A stretch of 44,429 nucleotides of DNA. Source: a virus. The position numbers and the translations under genes are program-made. The stretch spans positions 1 to 44,429 of IMG/VR virus record IMGVR_UViG_3300010430_000116. The stretch is one strand, 5' to 3'. The notes under the pieces are model-generated. The model was not told the DNA's origin. It saw only the letters and a list, made by a program, of their open reading frames with translations, and made no database searches. Below are positions 21,926 through 29,786 of this stretch, one piece after another. The number at the start of each line of letters is the position of its first letter. Within the stretch, counting starts at the first letter, position 1.

Positions 21926-23456
21926 ATTAGCTATGCAAATGGGACAGAAAACTGACCACTTGATGTCCTTACAAGAAAGAACTGGTGTTAAGTTTGACAT
22001 AGAAGCAGCTAAGAAGTTATATGAGTATTGTTGTGAAGAGATGTTACGTATAGAGAATGAAGTTGAACCTCAACTACCTGAATGTGATTTAAACAAAGGA
22101 GACTTAAAGACTGTTACGCCTCCTGCTAGACAGATGAAAGCTGGCAAGGATGGTCCTATCCCTAGCTCATATAGCGAGAAGTTCTTTGATACAATAGAGC
22201 TTAATGAACAAGGGGAGTGGATTGGTACTAAGGATGGGGTTATGGTTACGTTGCCTTGTGATAATGCACCTCTATACACACAAGGGCCAATGAAGCTTAA
22301 GCATCAAGCACAGCTAAAGGATTGGTTAACTAGTCAAGGATGGAGGCCCACCTTATGGAACTTCCAGAAGAAGGATGGTAAGTTTGTTAGAGAGAATGGT
22401 AAGTTAGTTAAGACTAGTCCTAAGTTCCATGAACAAGGTAATCTATGCCCTAACCTAGAACTACTTGGTGCTAAGGTTGAGATAATTAAGCCTATTGTTA
22501 GATGGCTAAGCTTACGTAATAGACGTAGTGTTATACACAATCCAGAGAAAGAAACAGGCTGGTTAGCTAATGCTAGGTTGTCCGTAGATGGTCGTTTAGG
22601 TGCAGGTAGGGGAGGATTAGCTGCTAGTTTAAGACAGAAGCATGCAACAGTTGTTAATGTACCTAGACCTGGAAGTGTATTAGGTGAAGAGATGAGAAGT
22701 CTATTCATAGCTCCAGAAGGTAAGGTGATTGTAGGTTGGGATGCTTCAGGACTAGAGGCTAGAGTAGAGGCCCATTATACATATAAATATGATGGTGGTG
22801 TGTATGCAACTGAACTACTCGAGGGTGATATACACAGTAAGACAGCTAAAGCAGTTTTTGGTGAGGACATACCAGTAGATGAAGAAGGTAAGGTTGTAGG
22901 TGAGTTTCGCAATCCAGCTAAAGGTATTAAGTATGCATTGACCTATGGCTGTTCAGCTAACAAACTAGCAGACATGGTGGACGAACCACTACCTAAAGCT
23001 AAGGAGATGTACAATGACTTCTGGGAAGCTAACTGGCCTTTGACTAAGTTTAAAGAAAATCTCATTAAACATTGGAAACAAAAGAATGAGAAGGGCATTT
23101 ATTGTTATGTCACTGGTTGTTATCTTCACAGCAGAAGTGAGCATAGCCTTGTCAATCTTGTATTTCAGCACACAGGTGCTACCATTATGGATATATCAGG
23201 TTTATTTATGGACAAATACCTGGGAGGCATTCAATACGATGCTGACAATATACCTTATTATCTTTATAAAGGTTATATGGTTAAGAGAGTGATATACATG
23301 CATGACGAATACCAGTATGAATGTGATGAAGCTATAGCTGATGAGGTAGGAGAGCTAGGTGTTAAGTCTATTATCAAGGCTGGAGAATATTTAAAACTTA
23401 ATGTACCACTAGATGCTGAGTACATGAAGGGAATGAATTGGTGTGAGACTCACTAA
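21915..23456 (+). CDS. Family A (T7-type) DNA polymerase, polymerase domain only
   Basis: 513 residues from ATG 21915, with AGGAGG. Motif A VGWDASGLEARVEA (Asp276), motif B RNPAKGIKYALTYG (Arg332, Lys336, Tyr340) and motif C MHDE (463-465) are complete. LLEGDIHSKTAKAVF equals the T7 NGDIHTKN helix. The segment at about 50-150, ending in LKDWLTSQGWRPTLWN, corresponds to the T7 thumb with its thioredoxin-binding insertion. It lacks any exonuclease, which is supplied by the gene at 21211. Confidence 0.92.
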   Translation: MTPELAMQMGQKTDHLMSLQERTGVKFDIEAAKKLYEYCCEEMLRIENEVEPQLPECDLNKGDLKTVTPPARQMKAGKDGPIPSSYSEKFFDTIELNEQGEWIGTKDGVMVTLPCDNAPLYTQGPMKLKHQAQLKDWLTSQGWRPTLWNFQKKDGKFVRENGKLVKTSPKFHEQGNLCPNLELLGAKVEIIKPIVRWLSLRNRRSVIHNPEKETGWLANARLSVDGRLGAGRGGLAASLRQKHATVVNVPRPGSVLGEEMRSLFIAPEGKVIVGWDASGLEARVEAHYTYKYDGGVYATELLEGDIHSKTAKAVFGEDIPVDEEGKVVGEFRNPAKGIKYALTYGCSANKLADMVDEPLPKAKEMYNDFWEANWPLTKFKENLIKHWKQKNEKGIYCYVTGCYLHSRSEHSLVNLVFQHTGATIMDISGLFMDKYLGGIQYDADNIPYYLYKGYMVKRVIYMHDEYQYECDEAIADEVGELGVKSIIKAGEYLKLNVPLDAEYMKGMNWCETH

Positions 23457-23460
23457 CTAG

Positions 23461-23489
23461 TTGACAATACAAACAAATACATTTAAAAT
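23461..23489 (+). promoter_or_regulatory. Strong promoter for the SSB gene
   Basis: TTGACA (23461-23466), 17 bases, TAAAAT (23484-23489), in the 65-base gap before the SSB gene. With the terminator at 24148 it makes SSB a separate unit within the early operon. Confidence 0.7.
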
Positions 23490-23521
23490 ACTTTTACAAA
23501 CTACATAGGAGACTAGCTATT

Positions 23522-24109
23522 ATGGCTAAGAAAGAATACGAACACAAGGCAATCAATGCAGAACTAGTGATGGTTGACTTCGATACAGATATACCTAAAC
23601 GTGCTGGTGGTTCATACCAAGGCACTAACATTGTATACAAGGCTTTTAACAAGGTTAATGAGAAAGGATTTACTACAAAGACCTTTGAGTTTAAGCCTGA
23701 ACTCCGCTCACAACTAGAAGCTTTATCACCTAAAGATAAGTTCACTCTTAATATGTACAAAGAGAAAGACAGTAAGTTCTGGAATGTAGACAGTGTAGCT
23801 CCAGGACATGTGCAACAGCATTCTCCTAGTAGTACTCCAGCGCAGGGAAGCGCACCTTCTTTTGATTCTAATGCTCCTAATCCAGCAGCAGTAGGACAAG
23901 TGTTAAACCTAGCTCTAGACTTAAAACTGGTTAGTTCTATTGATGAACTGTTCAATCCAGTTAAAGCTCGTGAGGTAGTAGCTAAGGTTAAAGCAGCTAA
24001 AGAAGCCATTGCTTCTGTATGGAATGAGGAAATCTTTGAGGAAGACGAGAAAGCTAAACATTCTTCTCATAGCCATACACAAGAGCTTAATGACGATATT
24101 CCTTTTTGA
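23522..24109 (+). CDS. Single-stranded DNA-binding protein
   Basis: 195 residues, starting after AGGAGA. The N-terminal ~100 residues are beta-rich (INAELVMVDFDTDIPKRAGG, TFEFKPEL, KFTLNMYKEKDS); a flexible Ser/Pro/Gln linker follows, then a helical part and the C-terminus ELNDDIPF. The DDIPF end is the partner-binding tail of bacterial SSB and suggests docking to host SSB partners. In T7-like phages the equivalent protein (gp2.5) coordinates polymerase and helicase. Confidence 0.78.
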   Translation: MAKKEYEHKAINAELVMVDFDTDIPKRAGGSYQGTNIVYKAFNKVNEKGFTTKTFEFKPELRSQLEALSPKDKFTLNMYKEKDSKFWNVDSVAPGHVQQHSPSSTPAQGSAPSFDSNAPNPAAVGQVLNLALDLKLVSSIDELFNPVKAREVVAKVKAAKEAIASVWNEEIFEEDEKAKHSSHSHTQELNDDIPF

Positions 24110-24147
24110 TTCATTGAGGAGTCTATACAGGGATGATGATAGTATTT

Positions 24148-24175
24148 AAGGGAGCATGACGCTCCTTTTCTTTTA
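24148..24175 (+). terminator. Intrinsic terminator after SSB
   Basis: GGAGC (24151-24155), loop ATGAC, GCTCC (24161-24165), followed by TTTTCTTTT. Stem extends by A-T pairs. It should cut transcription after SSB and partly reduce expression of the downstream genes. Confidence 0.8.
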
Positions 24176-24190
24176 TCTAGGAGAACATAG

Positions 24191-24358
24191 ATGAATAAAG
24201 AACAACAAGAGAAGCAAATTAGAGAGCTTATGAGAGAGCTTCTAGACTCTTCTGAGATGAGTACAGTGCAGCTAGAGAGACTAGAGTTCTTAATAGGTGT
24301 GTTAGCTATAGAGAGAGCAGGAGGACCAGAGGGTATCTTTGGTAAGACATTGTGTTAA
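24191..24358 (+). CDS. 55-residue helical protein
   Basis: MNKEQQEKQIRELMRELLDS..., an amphipathic helix with many Glu/Leu, ending GGPEGIFGKTLC. GGAGAACATAG precedes the ATG. The stop overlaps the next start. Unknown role. Confidence 0.55.
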   Translation: MNKEQQEKQIRELMRELLDSSEMSTVQLERLEFLIGVLAIERAGGPEGIFGKTLC

Positions 24359-25095
24359 TAGCCTTGATAGATGCGGATATTCTTACATATTCTTTACCAT
24401 TCAGTTTACAAGAAGGTTACAAGGAAGATGCTACACTACCTGAAGGTAATGAAAGACTCTTAGGCCCAAGGATAGATGAGTTCATTAACAATGTTATGAA
24501 GGCTACTGGAGCTGATGACTATAAGGTTGGTATTAATGGTAAAGATAATTTTAGACTACGCTATCCAACGTATAAAGCAAATAGGAAGTCTATGGTTAAG
24601 CCTATCCTACACCATGCAGCAAGGGATTATCTGGTTGAGCATCATCTTGCTACTGTTGTGGATAACATGGAAACCGATGATTGGTTAGCTATAAACCAGA
24701 CAGAAGCTTTAGACAATGACTACGGGTTTGAAACTGTTATTTGCTCTATAGATAAAGACCTTCTTCAAGTTCCAGGTAAGCACTACAGATGGCCTATACC
24801 ACAAGCTAAAGAACCTAAAGCTGAACATTTGTTGGTAACTTTTGACCAAGGTTTGGCAAGTCTTTATAGACAAGCTCTCACTGGAGATACAGTTGATAAC
24901 ATTATAGGACTTAAAGGTTATGGCCCGAAGAAAGCAGAGAAGCTTATCCATGAAGAACTTACAGAGAAGGAAATGTATGAGACTTGCCTTGAACATTACG
25001 AAGGAAAGGAACGTACAGAGCAAGAGCTTATAGATAATATGCACCAGTTGTATATGTTGAGGTATGAAGATGATGAATGGGAGAAGCCATTGTGA
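24352..25095 (+). CDS. 5'-3' exonuclease (FEN/T7 gp6-type)
   Basis: 247 residues from the GTG at 24352, coupled to the previous stop. Metal-site motifs: LIDADIL, FRLRYPTYKANRK, METDDWLAI and SIDKDLLQV. The helix-3-turn-helix is LTGDTVDNIIGLKGYGPKKA at about 182-201. Such enzymes remove RNA primers and degrade host DNA or process concatemers. Usual length for the phage family. Confidence 0.85.
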   Translation: MLIALIDADILTYSLPFSLQEGYKEDATLPEGNERLLGPRIDEFINNVMKATGADDYKVGINGKDNFRLRYPTYKANRKSMVKPILHHAARDYLVEHHLATVVDNMETDDWLAINQTEALDNDYGFETVICSIDKDLLQVPGKHYRWPIPQAKEPKAEHLLVTFDQGLASLYRQALTGDTVDNIIGLKGYGPKKAEKLIHEELTEKEMYETCLEHYEGKERTEQELIDNMHQLYMLRYEDDEWEKPL

Positions 25096-25283
25096 AGATG
25101 ATGGATATAAAAGACCTGATTGAGATGAAAAAAGCTATATCTGAAGCTGATGTACCTGTTGAAGATAGGTGTATCTATCTAAATGAAAAAGCTTTTACCC
25201 TTGTCTTCAAGGATATGGGTTTATCGGATGATGAGATTGAACAATTTATTTCTGAACAACGTATAAGGTTTGGAGGAGCTTAA
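25077..25283 (+). CDS. Hypothetical protein after the 5' nuclease
   Basis: Up to 68 residues, helical and acidic (ADVPVEDRCIYLNEKAFTLV). Possible starts: ATG 25077, GTG 25092 (GGGAG spaced 6 bases) and ATG 25098. Overlaps the nuclease end. No family. Confidence 0.55.
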   Translation: MGEAIVKMMDIKDLIEMKKAISEADVPVEDRCIYLNEKAFTLVFKDMGLSDDEIEQFISEQRIRFGGA

Positions 25284-25696
25284 TGCCAAACAAACCATAC
25301 AACAACGGACAATGGACAGAGGCAAGGATGAGGTCTTTCATTATATCGGCTCTGAGAGGAGCTAGTCAGAGATGGGGACCAAAGAACGAATGCCTAAGGA
25401 AAGCTAGGGTAAGGAGAGGTTGGTACCTCTGTGAAGGATGTGGACAGGAAGTTCCAGCAACAAAGGAAGGGGTGTATAAGACAGGGAAGAAGAAGGGCAA
25501 GAAGAAACGGATTAAGAACATACTTGCTGACCATATAGACCCGATAGTAGACCCAAGGACGGGATTTAAGGACTATGATACATGGATAGAAAGATGCTTT
25601 GTAGAAGCAGATGGTTATCAAGCTCTGTGTCATGATTGTCATGAGCTTAAATCTAATGAAGAGAAAGCTATAGCGAAAGCTAGGAGAAAGAAATGA
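25283..25696 (+). CDS. HNH endonuclease
   Basis: 137 residues. Zinc pairs: CEGC at about 50-53 and CHDC at about 116-119, enclosing ADHIDPIVDPRTGFKDYDTW, the HNH core (His in ADHID). DGYQALCHDCHELKSNEEK matches the usual C-terminus of small phage HNH nucleases of this cluster. It sits where T7 has its endonuclease I, so it may do junction or host-DNA cutting; a homing role is less likely because it has no DNA-binding module. Confidence 0.78.
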   Translation: MPNKPYNNGQWTEARMRSFIISALRGASQRWGPKNECLRKARVRRGWYLCEGCGQEVPATKEGVYKTGKKKGKKKRIKNILADHIDPIVDPRTGFKDYDTWIERCFVEADGYQALCHDCHELKSNEEKAIAKARRKK

Positions 25697-25893
25697 AGAT
25701 TGAAATAGATGAGGAAGAGTTGCTTGTGAAGGTGTTACAAACTGAACTGAACAGCTTAACTACAACAAGGCTTCGCCATGCTCAACTAGGAGCTGATGAC
25801 TGGATGCATGGTAAGGCACTAGTTAATGCCATAGAGATTGTACTGATGCACTACATGCCTTTAAGAGAATATAAGGAGTTTATGAATGACTAA
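25693..25893 (+). CDS. Hypothetical protein, 66 residues
   Basis: MKIEIDEEELLVKVLQTELN... helical, with a recurring HGKALVNAIEIVLMHYMP segment as in small phage proteins of unknown role. ATGA overlap with the HNH gene. Confidence 0.6.
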   Translation: MKIEIDEEELLVKVLQTELNSLTTTRLRHAQLGADDWMHGKALVNAIEIVLMHYMPLREYKEFMND

Positions 25894-26062
25894 GTTTCAA
25901 ATGAAAATTGCTCATCCTTTACTGCTATTAGTTTCATCTGTGTTTTATATACTTTACATTGTTGTTACATCACTAGGACATGAAGCAGTTGAGTTCTTGG
26001 TAGTAGGTGTATCTTTGTTTTTATATGCTGAAATTATTGACCTAAAGAGGCGCTTAAAATAA
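25886..26062 (+). CDS. Two-segment membrane peptide
   Basis: 58 residues: MTKFQMKIAHPLLLLVSSVF forms the first hydrophobic stretch, and AVEFLVVGVSLFLYAEI the second; ends in Lys/Arg (IDLKRRLK). It overlaps both neighbours by 8 and 1 bases. A small holin-like or membrane-modifying peptide is possible; no family. Confidence 0.5.
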   Translation: MTKFQMKIAHPLLLLVSSVFYILYIVVTSLGHEAVEFLVVGVSLFLYAEIIDLKRRLK

Positions 26063-26847
26063 TGACTATGGGTAAGAAAGTGTTTATACTTCCAGACACA
26101 CAGGTACGAGCTGGTGTATGTACTGACCATTTAAAAGCTGCTGGTAACTACATAGCTGAACATGAACCAGACATAGTAGTCCATCTAGGTGACCACTATG
26201 ACATGCCCTCTCTTAATCGCTATGCCTCTAAACTAGAGATTGAAGGACAACGTATCAAGGAAGACATAGAAGCTGGTAATAAGGCCATTAAGAAGCTTTT
26301 ACGGCCAATCCATGCACTACAATCTAAGCAAAGGAAGCATAAGAAGAAGGTGTATAAGCCTAGACTCATCTACTTAAATGGTAACCATGACTGTAGTGTT
26401 AGGCTACCTAGACTGTACCAGGAACATCCAATACTAGAAGGGATGATTGAGGAACCTGATTTAATACAACTAGGATTCACTGAGGTTTATGACTTTTTAC
26501 AGATAGTGGACATAGAAGGAATTAAGTTTAGTCACTACTTTGTTAATCCACATTCAGCTAAGAAGATGCCCTTATCAGGGACTATCGACACTATGCTTAA
26601 GAACTGTGGGTTTAGTTTTGTACAAGGACACACACAAACTTATAAGTCAGGTAAGCATTTCCTAGCAGATGGAACTGTACGTATGGGTATAGTAGCTGGA
26701 GCTTTCTATTCTCATGATGAGCCTTATATGGGAACTCAAGGTAATGCTAGTCATTGGAGAGGCTGTATTCAACTTAATGATGTTAAGAATGGAGGTGGTG
26801 ATGTTGTAGAGCTATCTCTTGATTATCTTGTTAGGAAGTACCTATGA
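26062..26847 (+). CDS. Calcineurin-like metallophosphoesterase
   Basis: 261 residues. Metal motifs: LPDTQ (Asp12), GDHYD, GNHD and GHTQ, in the usual order, plus a late SHDEPY. A basic insert (KQRKHKKKVYKPR) lies before GNHD. Phage enzymes of this type cut phosphodiesters in DNA, RNA or nucleotides. Role may be DNA end processing or RNA repair; the substrate cannot be read from sequence. Confidence 0.8.
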   Translation: MTMGKKVFILPDTQVRAGVCTDHLKAAGNYIAEHEPDIVVHLGDHYDMPSLNRYASKLEIEGQRIKEDIEAGNKAIKKLLRPIHALQSKQRKHKKKVYKPRLIYLNGNHDCSVRLPRLYQEHPILEGMIEEPDLIQLGFTEVYDFLQIVDIEGIKFSHYFVNPHSAKKMPLSGTIDTMLKNCGFSFVQGHTQTYKSGKHFLADGTVRMGIVAGAFYSHDEPYMGTQGNASHWRGCIQLNDVKNGGGDVVELSLDYLVRKYL

Positions 26848-27137
26848 ATGATTTTATAAGCCTTTTTTTCTTTGTAGGTTTTATTGGCCTACTTATTAAA
26901 CATTATTTATACCCTTGGTATAGGAGAAATTTTATTATGGAAGGTTTAGATTTAGAGAACATGACAGCTATGGAGCTGCTAGTATTTGTAGCTGAGTCAG
27001 TTAATACTAGTGGTAACTATCTCACTCTTAAGTTATCAGATGGTGAAGAGACAGCAGTATTTCTACTTGACGCAATGACTGAAAGTGATTATGATACTAT
27101 GCTATCTGAAGAGAAAGAAAACAAGACAATACACTAG
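26844..27137 (+). CDS. Membrane-anchored hypothetical protein
   Basis: 97 residues: hydrophobic start (FISLFFFVGFIGLLIKHYL), then an acidic soluble part (LDLENMTAMELLVFVAESVN, ESDYDTMLSEEKEN). ATGA overlap with the phosphoesterase. An internal start (MEGLDLEN) could give a soluble form. Unknown role. Confidence 0.55.
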   Translation: MNDFISLFFFVGFIGLLIKHYLYPWYRRNFIMEGLDLENMTAMELLVFVAESVNTSGNYLTLKLSDGEETAVFLLDAMTESDYDTMLSEEKENKTIH

Positions 27138-27171
27138 AAGAACTAATGTTAGAACGACTAAGGAGAACAGT

Positions 27172-27477
27172 ATGGACTTAAATACATATTCACACGAAGC
27201 TATACAATATGCCTGTTATGAGCATGAGTGGTATCCCTTCTTTGCTTTAGGAGAAGAGGTGGGTGAGTTCCAAGGTAAGATTGCTAAGGAGCTTAGAGGA
27301 GATAGAGTTATAGACAAGGTAGAGAAGCTTAAAGAGCTGGGTGATATTCTCTGGGAACTAAACGCTTGTTGTATACAGCTAGACAGTAGTTTAGAGGAAG
27401 TAGCTAAAATGAACTTAGATAAGCTAGAAGATAGAGCTAGACGTAATCAATTGAAAGGTGATGGGGATAACCGCTAA
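27172..27477 (+). CDS. MazG-like nucleotide pyrophosphohydrolase
   Basis: 101 residues from ATG 27172 with AGGAGAACAGT. EEVGEFQGKIAKELRG (E-x2-E) and the second motif ELGDILWELN give the four-helix metal site of the MazG/all-alpha NTP pyrophosphatase family, followed by LEEVAKMNLDKLEDR. Phage MazG hydrolyses NTPs, dNTPs or (p)ppGpp-like alarmones. The longer frame from 27085 overlaps the preceding gene and is rejected. Confidence 0.82.
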   Translation: MDLNTYSHEAIQYACYEHEWYPFFALGEEVGEFQGKIAKELRGDRVIDKVEKLKELGDILWELNACCIQLDSSLEEVAKMNLDKLEDRARRNQLKGDGDNR

Positions 27478-27833
27478 TGACTAGACCAGATAATGATAAG
27501 ATATTTAAAACTAACTGCGGAATATCTCCTGGTGATGGAGGAGGGGCTACATGGTCAGTAGTTGACCCTCGCTCCCAAGCAGAAGGAGAGTTGTTAGATA
27601 GTTATGACATAGTGGATAAACCTAAACATTATGACTTCTTTCCTGACTTAGAAGCTATACAGATTATAGCTATGGTGCTTACAGAACAACAATATTTAGG
27701 GTATTGTCTAGGCAATCGTCTGAAGTATAGACTGAGAGCTGGTAATAAAGATAAGCTACAACAAGATATAGATAAGAGTGATAAGTATCTAGAGCTGTTT
27801 GAAGAGCATAAACATTTATGTAGGGAGCAATAA
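27477..27833 (+). CDS. DUF3310 protein
   Basis: 118 residues. VDKPKHYDFF, YCLGNRLKYRLRAGNKD and QQDIDKSDKYLELFEEH are the complete DUF3310 pattern, a common small phage family sometimes annotated as a nucleotide kinase without proof. Its first 35 residues are a Gly-rich linker. TAATG overlap with the MazG gene. Confidence 0.8.
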   Translation: MTRPDNDKIFKTNCGISPGDGGGATWSVVDPRSQAEGELLDSYDIVDKPKHYDFFPDLEAIQIIAMVLTEQQYLGYCLGNRLKYRLRAGNKDKLQQDIDKSDKYLELFEEHKHLCREQ

Positions 27834-27834
27834 T

Positions 27835-28062
27835 ATGTATGATATTGTCGACAAAGTATTGTCTACTTTAATGGGTTTACTTTTAGCTTTGGCTTTTGTT
27901 ATGTTTATAGGTGTGGTACTCTATTTACCATCTCCAGAAGAGAAGTGCCTAGCACTTAAAGAAGCTAATAACGCAGTGAAGCACACCCTTGTATATCCTA
28001 ATTGTGTACTTAAGTACTCAGATGGTTCTACTGAAACTATCTATATATCTAGTGGAGGTTAA
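27835..28062 (+). CDS. Small membrane protein
   Basis: 75 residues from ATG 27835 (MYDIVDKVLSTLMGLLLALA), one membrane segment to about residue 32 followed by a periplasmic part with two cysteines that may pair (KCLALK, PNCVLK). Upstream in-frame start at 27799 is inside the DUF3310 gene and lacks a ribosome site. Position before the endolysin invites a spanin or holin idea, unproven. Confidence 0.55.
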   Translation: MYDIVDKVLSTLMGLLLALAFVMFIGVVLYLPSPEEKCLALKEANNAVKHTLVYPNCVLKYSDGSTETIYISSGG

Positions 28063-28063
28063 T

Positions 28064-28303
28064 ATGTTCAGTGGTAAAACAAAACCAAGATACGTGGTAG
28101 TACAGGTTGGTGAATATTATTTTGTTAAGGATATGAAAGGTACCGTCTTAGGTTCTTTATATGCAGAACTTAGTTACCAAGGGGTTGCCAAAGGCTGGTG
28201 GACAACTCAAAACAGAGATAAGTATTGTCGGGAGACAGATATAGATAAGTGTAAATCAGTTGTTGACTATTTAAACTCTGAGGAGAAGGTGATATACCCA
28301 TGA
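28064..28303 (+). CDS. Hypothetical protein, 79 residues
   Basis: Starts MFSGKTKPRYVVVQVGEYYF (GGAGGTTAAT upstream), a beta-rich domain ending in a helix NRDKYCRETDIDKCKSVVDY. No family recognised. It overlaps the endolysin start by 4 bases. Confidence 0.6.
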   Translation: MFSGKTKPRYVVVQVGEYYFVKDMKGTVLGSLYAELSYQGVAKGWWTTQNRDKYCRETDIDKCKSVVDYLNSEEKVIYP

Positions 28304-28623
28304 ACATTAAACATAACGTACAATGTGCTGGTCTACACCCTGACCTAGTAGAAGCTATGATGAAGGTAGCTGTCTTGTATGACAATCTAGGGATTAAAGG
28401 AGTGAGAGCTTGTGTTACATCAGTTATGGATGGTAGGCATAGTAGTAATTCCTTGCACTATCAAGGTAAAGCTTTTGATGTTAGGACTTGGGCTGATACT
28501 AGGGGTAATCAAATGTCAGTTAATGAGAAAGAAGCTATAGCAAATAAGGTTAGAGATATACTTGGTGGTGACTTTGATGTAGTAGTAGAAAGCACACACA
28601 TACATATTGAATTAGACAACTAA
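28300..28623 (+). CDS. M15-type peptidase, endolysin
   Basis: 107 residues, a minimal L-alanyl-D-glutamate/D-Ala-D-Ala peptidase fold. Metal and catalytic residues: His53 and Asp60 in SLHYQGKAFDVRT, Glu97 and His100 in VVESTHIHIEL. It should cut the peptide stems of peptidoglycan. No signal peptide, so it needs the holin, which is encoded in the other arm. Confidence 0.82.
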   Translation: MNIKHNVQCAGLHPDLVEAMMKVAVLYDNLGIKGVRACVTSVMDGRHSSNSLHYQGKAFDVRTWADTRGNQMSVNEKEAIANKVRDILGGDFDVVVESTHIHIELDN

Positions 28624-28634
28624 GAGAGAATAGG

Positions 28635-28820
28635 ATGAAAGAATTAATATCAGAGTTTGGCTTACGTGTATTAGTTGGTGGTACAGATACAGCTAATTAT
28701 TTCTGTATTGAGAAGTTGATTGGTACTAGTATACAACAGATGGTTCTTGATGATGAAACTACTAAGCGTATCTATGATAAACTAAAGGAACATTATGAGG
28801 CTCCAGTAGATGAATCTTAA
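28635..28820 (+). CDS. Hypothetical protein, 61 residues
   Basis: MKELISEFGLRVLVGGTDTA..., alpha/beta with a helix at the end. GAGAGAATAGG precedes the ATG. Overlaps the last early gene. Unknown. Confidence 0.55.
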   Translation: MKELISEFGLRVLVGGTDTANYFCIEKLIGTSIQQMVLDDETTKRIYDKLKEHYEAPVDES

Positions 28821-29046
28821 AGATATAACCAATGAAGAAATTGAGGTGGTTACTTCTTGGTTGATAGATAGTAGGTTAGCTAAATCTAAATTAAAGAAAG
28901 CTTACTACAGGAAGAAGGGAGAGAACTTAGCTAAGAAGTATGGCTGGAAGTTCTACACTATTCTTCAGGAAGCTTCTCAATGTTGGCAAGAAGAAGCTCA
29001 GTCTCCCCAAGAGACAGAAGAAGAAGCAAAAGAAAAGGGGCGTTAA
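28810..29046 (+). CDS. Last gene of the early arm
   Basis: 78 residues, strongly charged: a basic middle (KSKLKKAYYRKKGENLAKKY) and an acidic end (ETEEEAKEKGR). Its stop codon lies inside the shared terminator hairpin at 29033-29057. No family recognised. Confidence 0.55.
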   Translation: MNLKDITNEEIEVVTSWLIDSRLAKSKLKKAYYRKKGENLAKKYGWKFYTILQEASQCWQEEAQSPQETEEEAKEKGR

Positions 29047-29057
29047 GCCCCTTAATT
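29033..29057. terminator. Shared terminator between converging arms
   Basis: AAGGGGC (29035-29041), loop GTTAA, GCCCCTT (29047-29053). On the minus strand the stem is followed by TTTTCTTTT, a strong terminator for the late arm; on the plus strand the tail TTAATTATCT is weaker. It overlaps the last codons of the early gene. Confidence 0.8.
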
Positions 29058-29085
29058 ATCTCTAGTTGTCCATTGTCCACGGACC

Positions 29086-29484
29086 TTACACACCCCACAT
29101 CACTACGTTATCTGGTAAAGTTGCATGACCACTAGTATACCAGAACTCTCCAGCAGCTGCACCAGCAGCCACCTGAGTAGCACCACTCTTAGTTATAGAG
29201 CTAGCACTAGCTGCTGTAATCCTTCCTTGTGCATCCACCGTTACATTAGCAAACACATAAGTTCCTGGAGTTACAGCTGTATTAGCTAGGTTTATAGTTC
29301 CAGTAGTAGTCACAGGACCACCAGTAAGACCAGTACCAGTACCTACAGACTTGACAGTACCATCAGCATTGAGAAGAGAATCAGCCCTCATAGCTTGCTG
29401 TATACTACCTAGCTCATTACCACTAAGCCTAGCTCTTCTGTTACGACCAACACTATTCTCTACTGGCTTAGGAGCTGTAGCCAT
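29086..29484 (-). CDS. Small tail-fibre-like protein
   Basis: 132 residues. After a basic N-terminus (VGRNRRARLSGNELGSIQQA) come Gly/Thr repeats (VGTGTGLTGGPVTTTGTINL) and TPGTYVFANVTVDAQGRITA, a sequence common in phage fibre and collar proteins. It is the last gene of the late arm and shares its stop/start junction with the HNH-like gene. Probably an accessory fibre tip or decoration. Confidence 0.65.
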   Translation of the reverse strand: MATAPKPVENSVGRNRRARLSGNELGSIQQAMRADSLLNADGTVKSVGTGTGLTGGPVTTTGTINLANTAVTPGTYVFANVTVDAQGRITAASASSITKSGATQVAAGAAAGEFWYTSGHATLPDNVVMWGV

Positions 29485-29774
29485 TACTTACCTCTCTTCT
29501 TAGGTCTACCGCCTTTACCGCCATTATCAGCACGATTAGCAGACCTACTTCTAACCCTAGTATTAGACTTAGCTGTAGAGCCACCACTTCTTAGAGGATT
29601 AACATGGTCTATATCCTTGTCATCTCCTTTCTTAACAGTGCCTTTCTTTAAAGCTGCTCGTCTAACTTTGTTCCTAGCAGCTCTCTTCTTCTTTTGTTCA
29701 GCAGTACCGTTGTACTTACGTTGTTGAACACTACGTTTCTTAGCATTCTTTTTCTTTTTACCATCACCAGCCAT
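29484..29774 (-). CDS. Basic HNH-like protein
   Basis: 96 residues, nearly a third Lys or Arg. The centre DIDHVNPLRSGGSTAKSNTR has the DxDHxxPxxxGG...N pattern of an HNH nuclease core, but no zinc cysteines are present. In phages this family lies next to tailspike genes. It may nick DNA or simply bind it. A short relic of the same gene lies at 7503-7541 after tailspike 1. Confidence 0.6.
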   Translation of the reverse strand: MAGDGKKKKNAKKRSVQQRKYNGTAEQKKKRAARNKVRRAALKKGTVKKGDDKDIDHVNPLRSGGSTAKSNTRVRSRSANRADNGGKGGRPKKRGK

Positions 29775-29786
29775 AGCCTACCCCTG

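Noticed and set aside
23086-23292. Hydrophobic 68-residue plus-strand frame
   Set aside because: Lies wholly inside the DNA polymerase gene in another frame, spanning its conserved region up to motif C.
24657-24665. Perfect DnaA box on the minus strand (TGTGGATAA on plus)
   Set aside because: A single box inside the 5' nuclease coding sequence with no other origin features.
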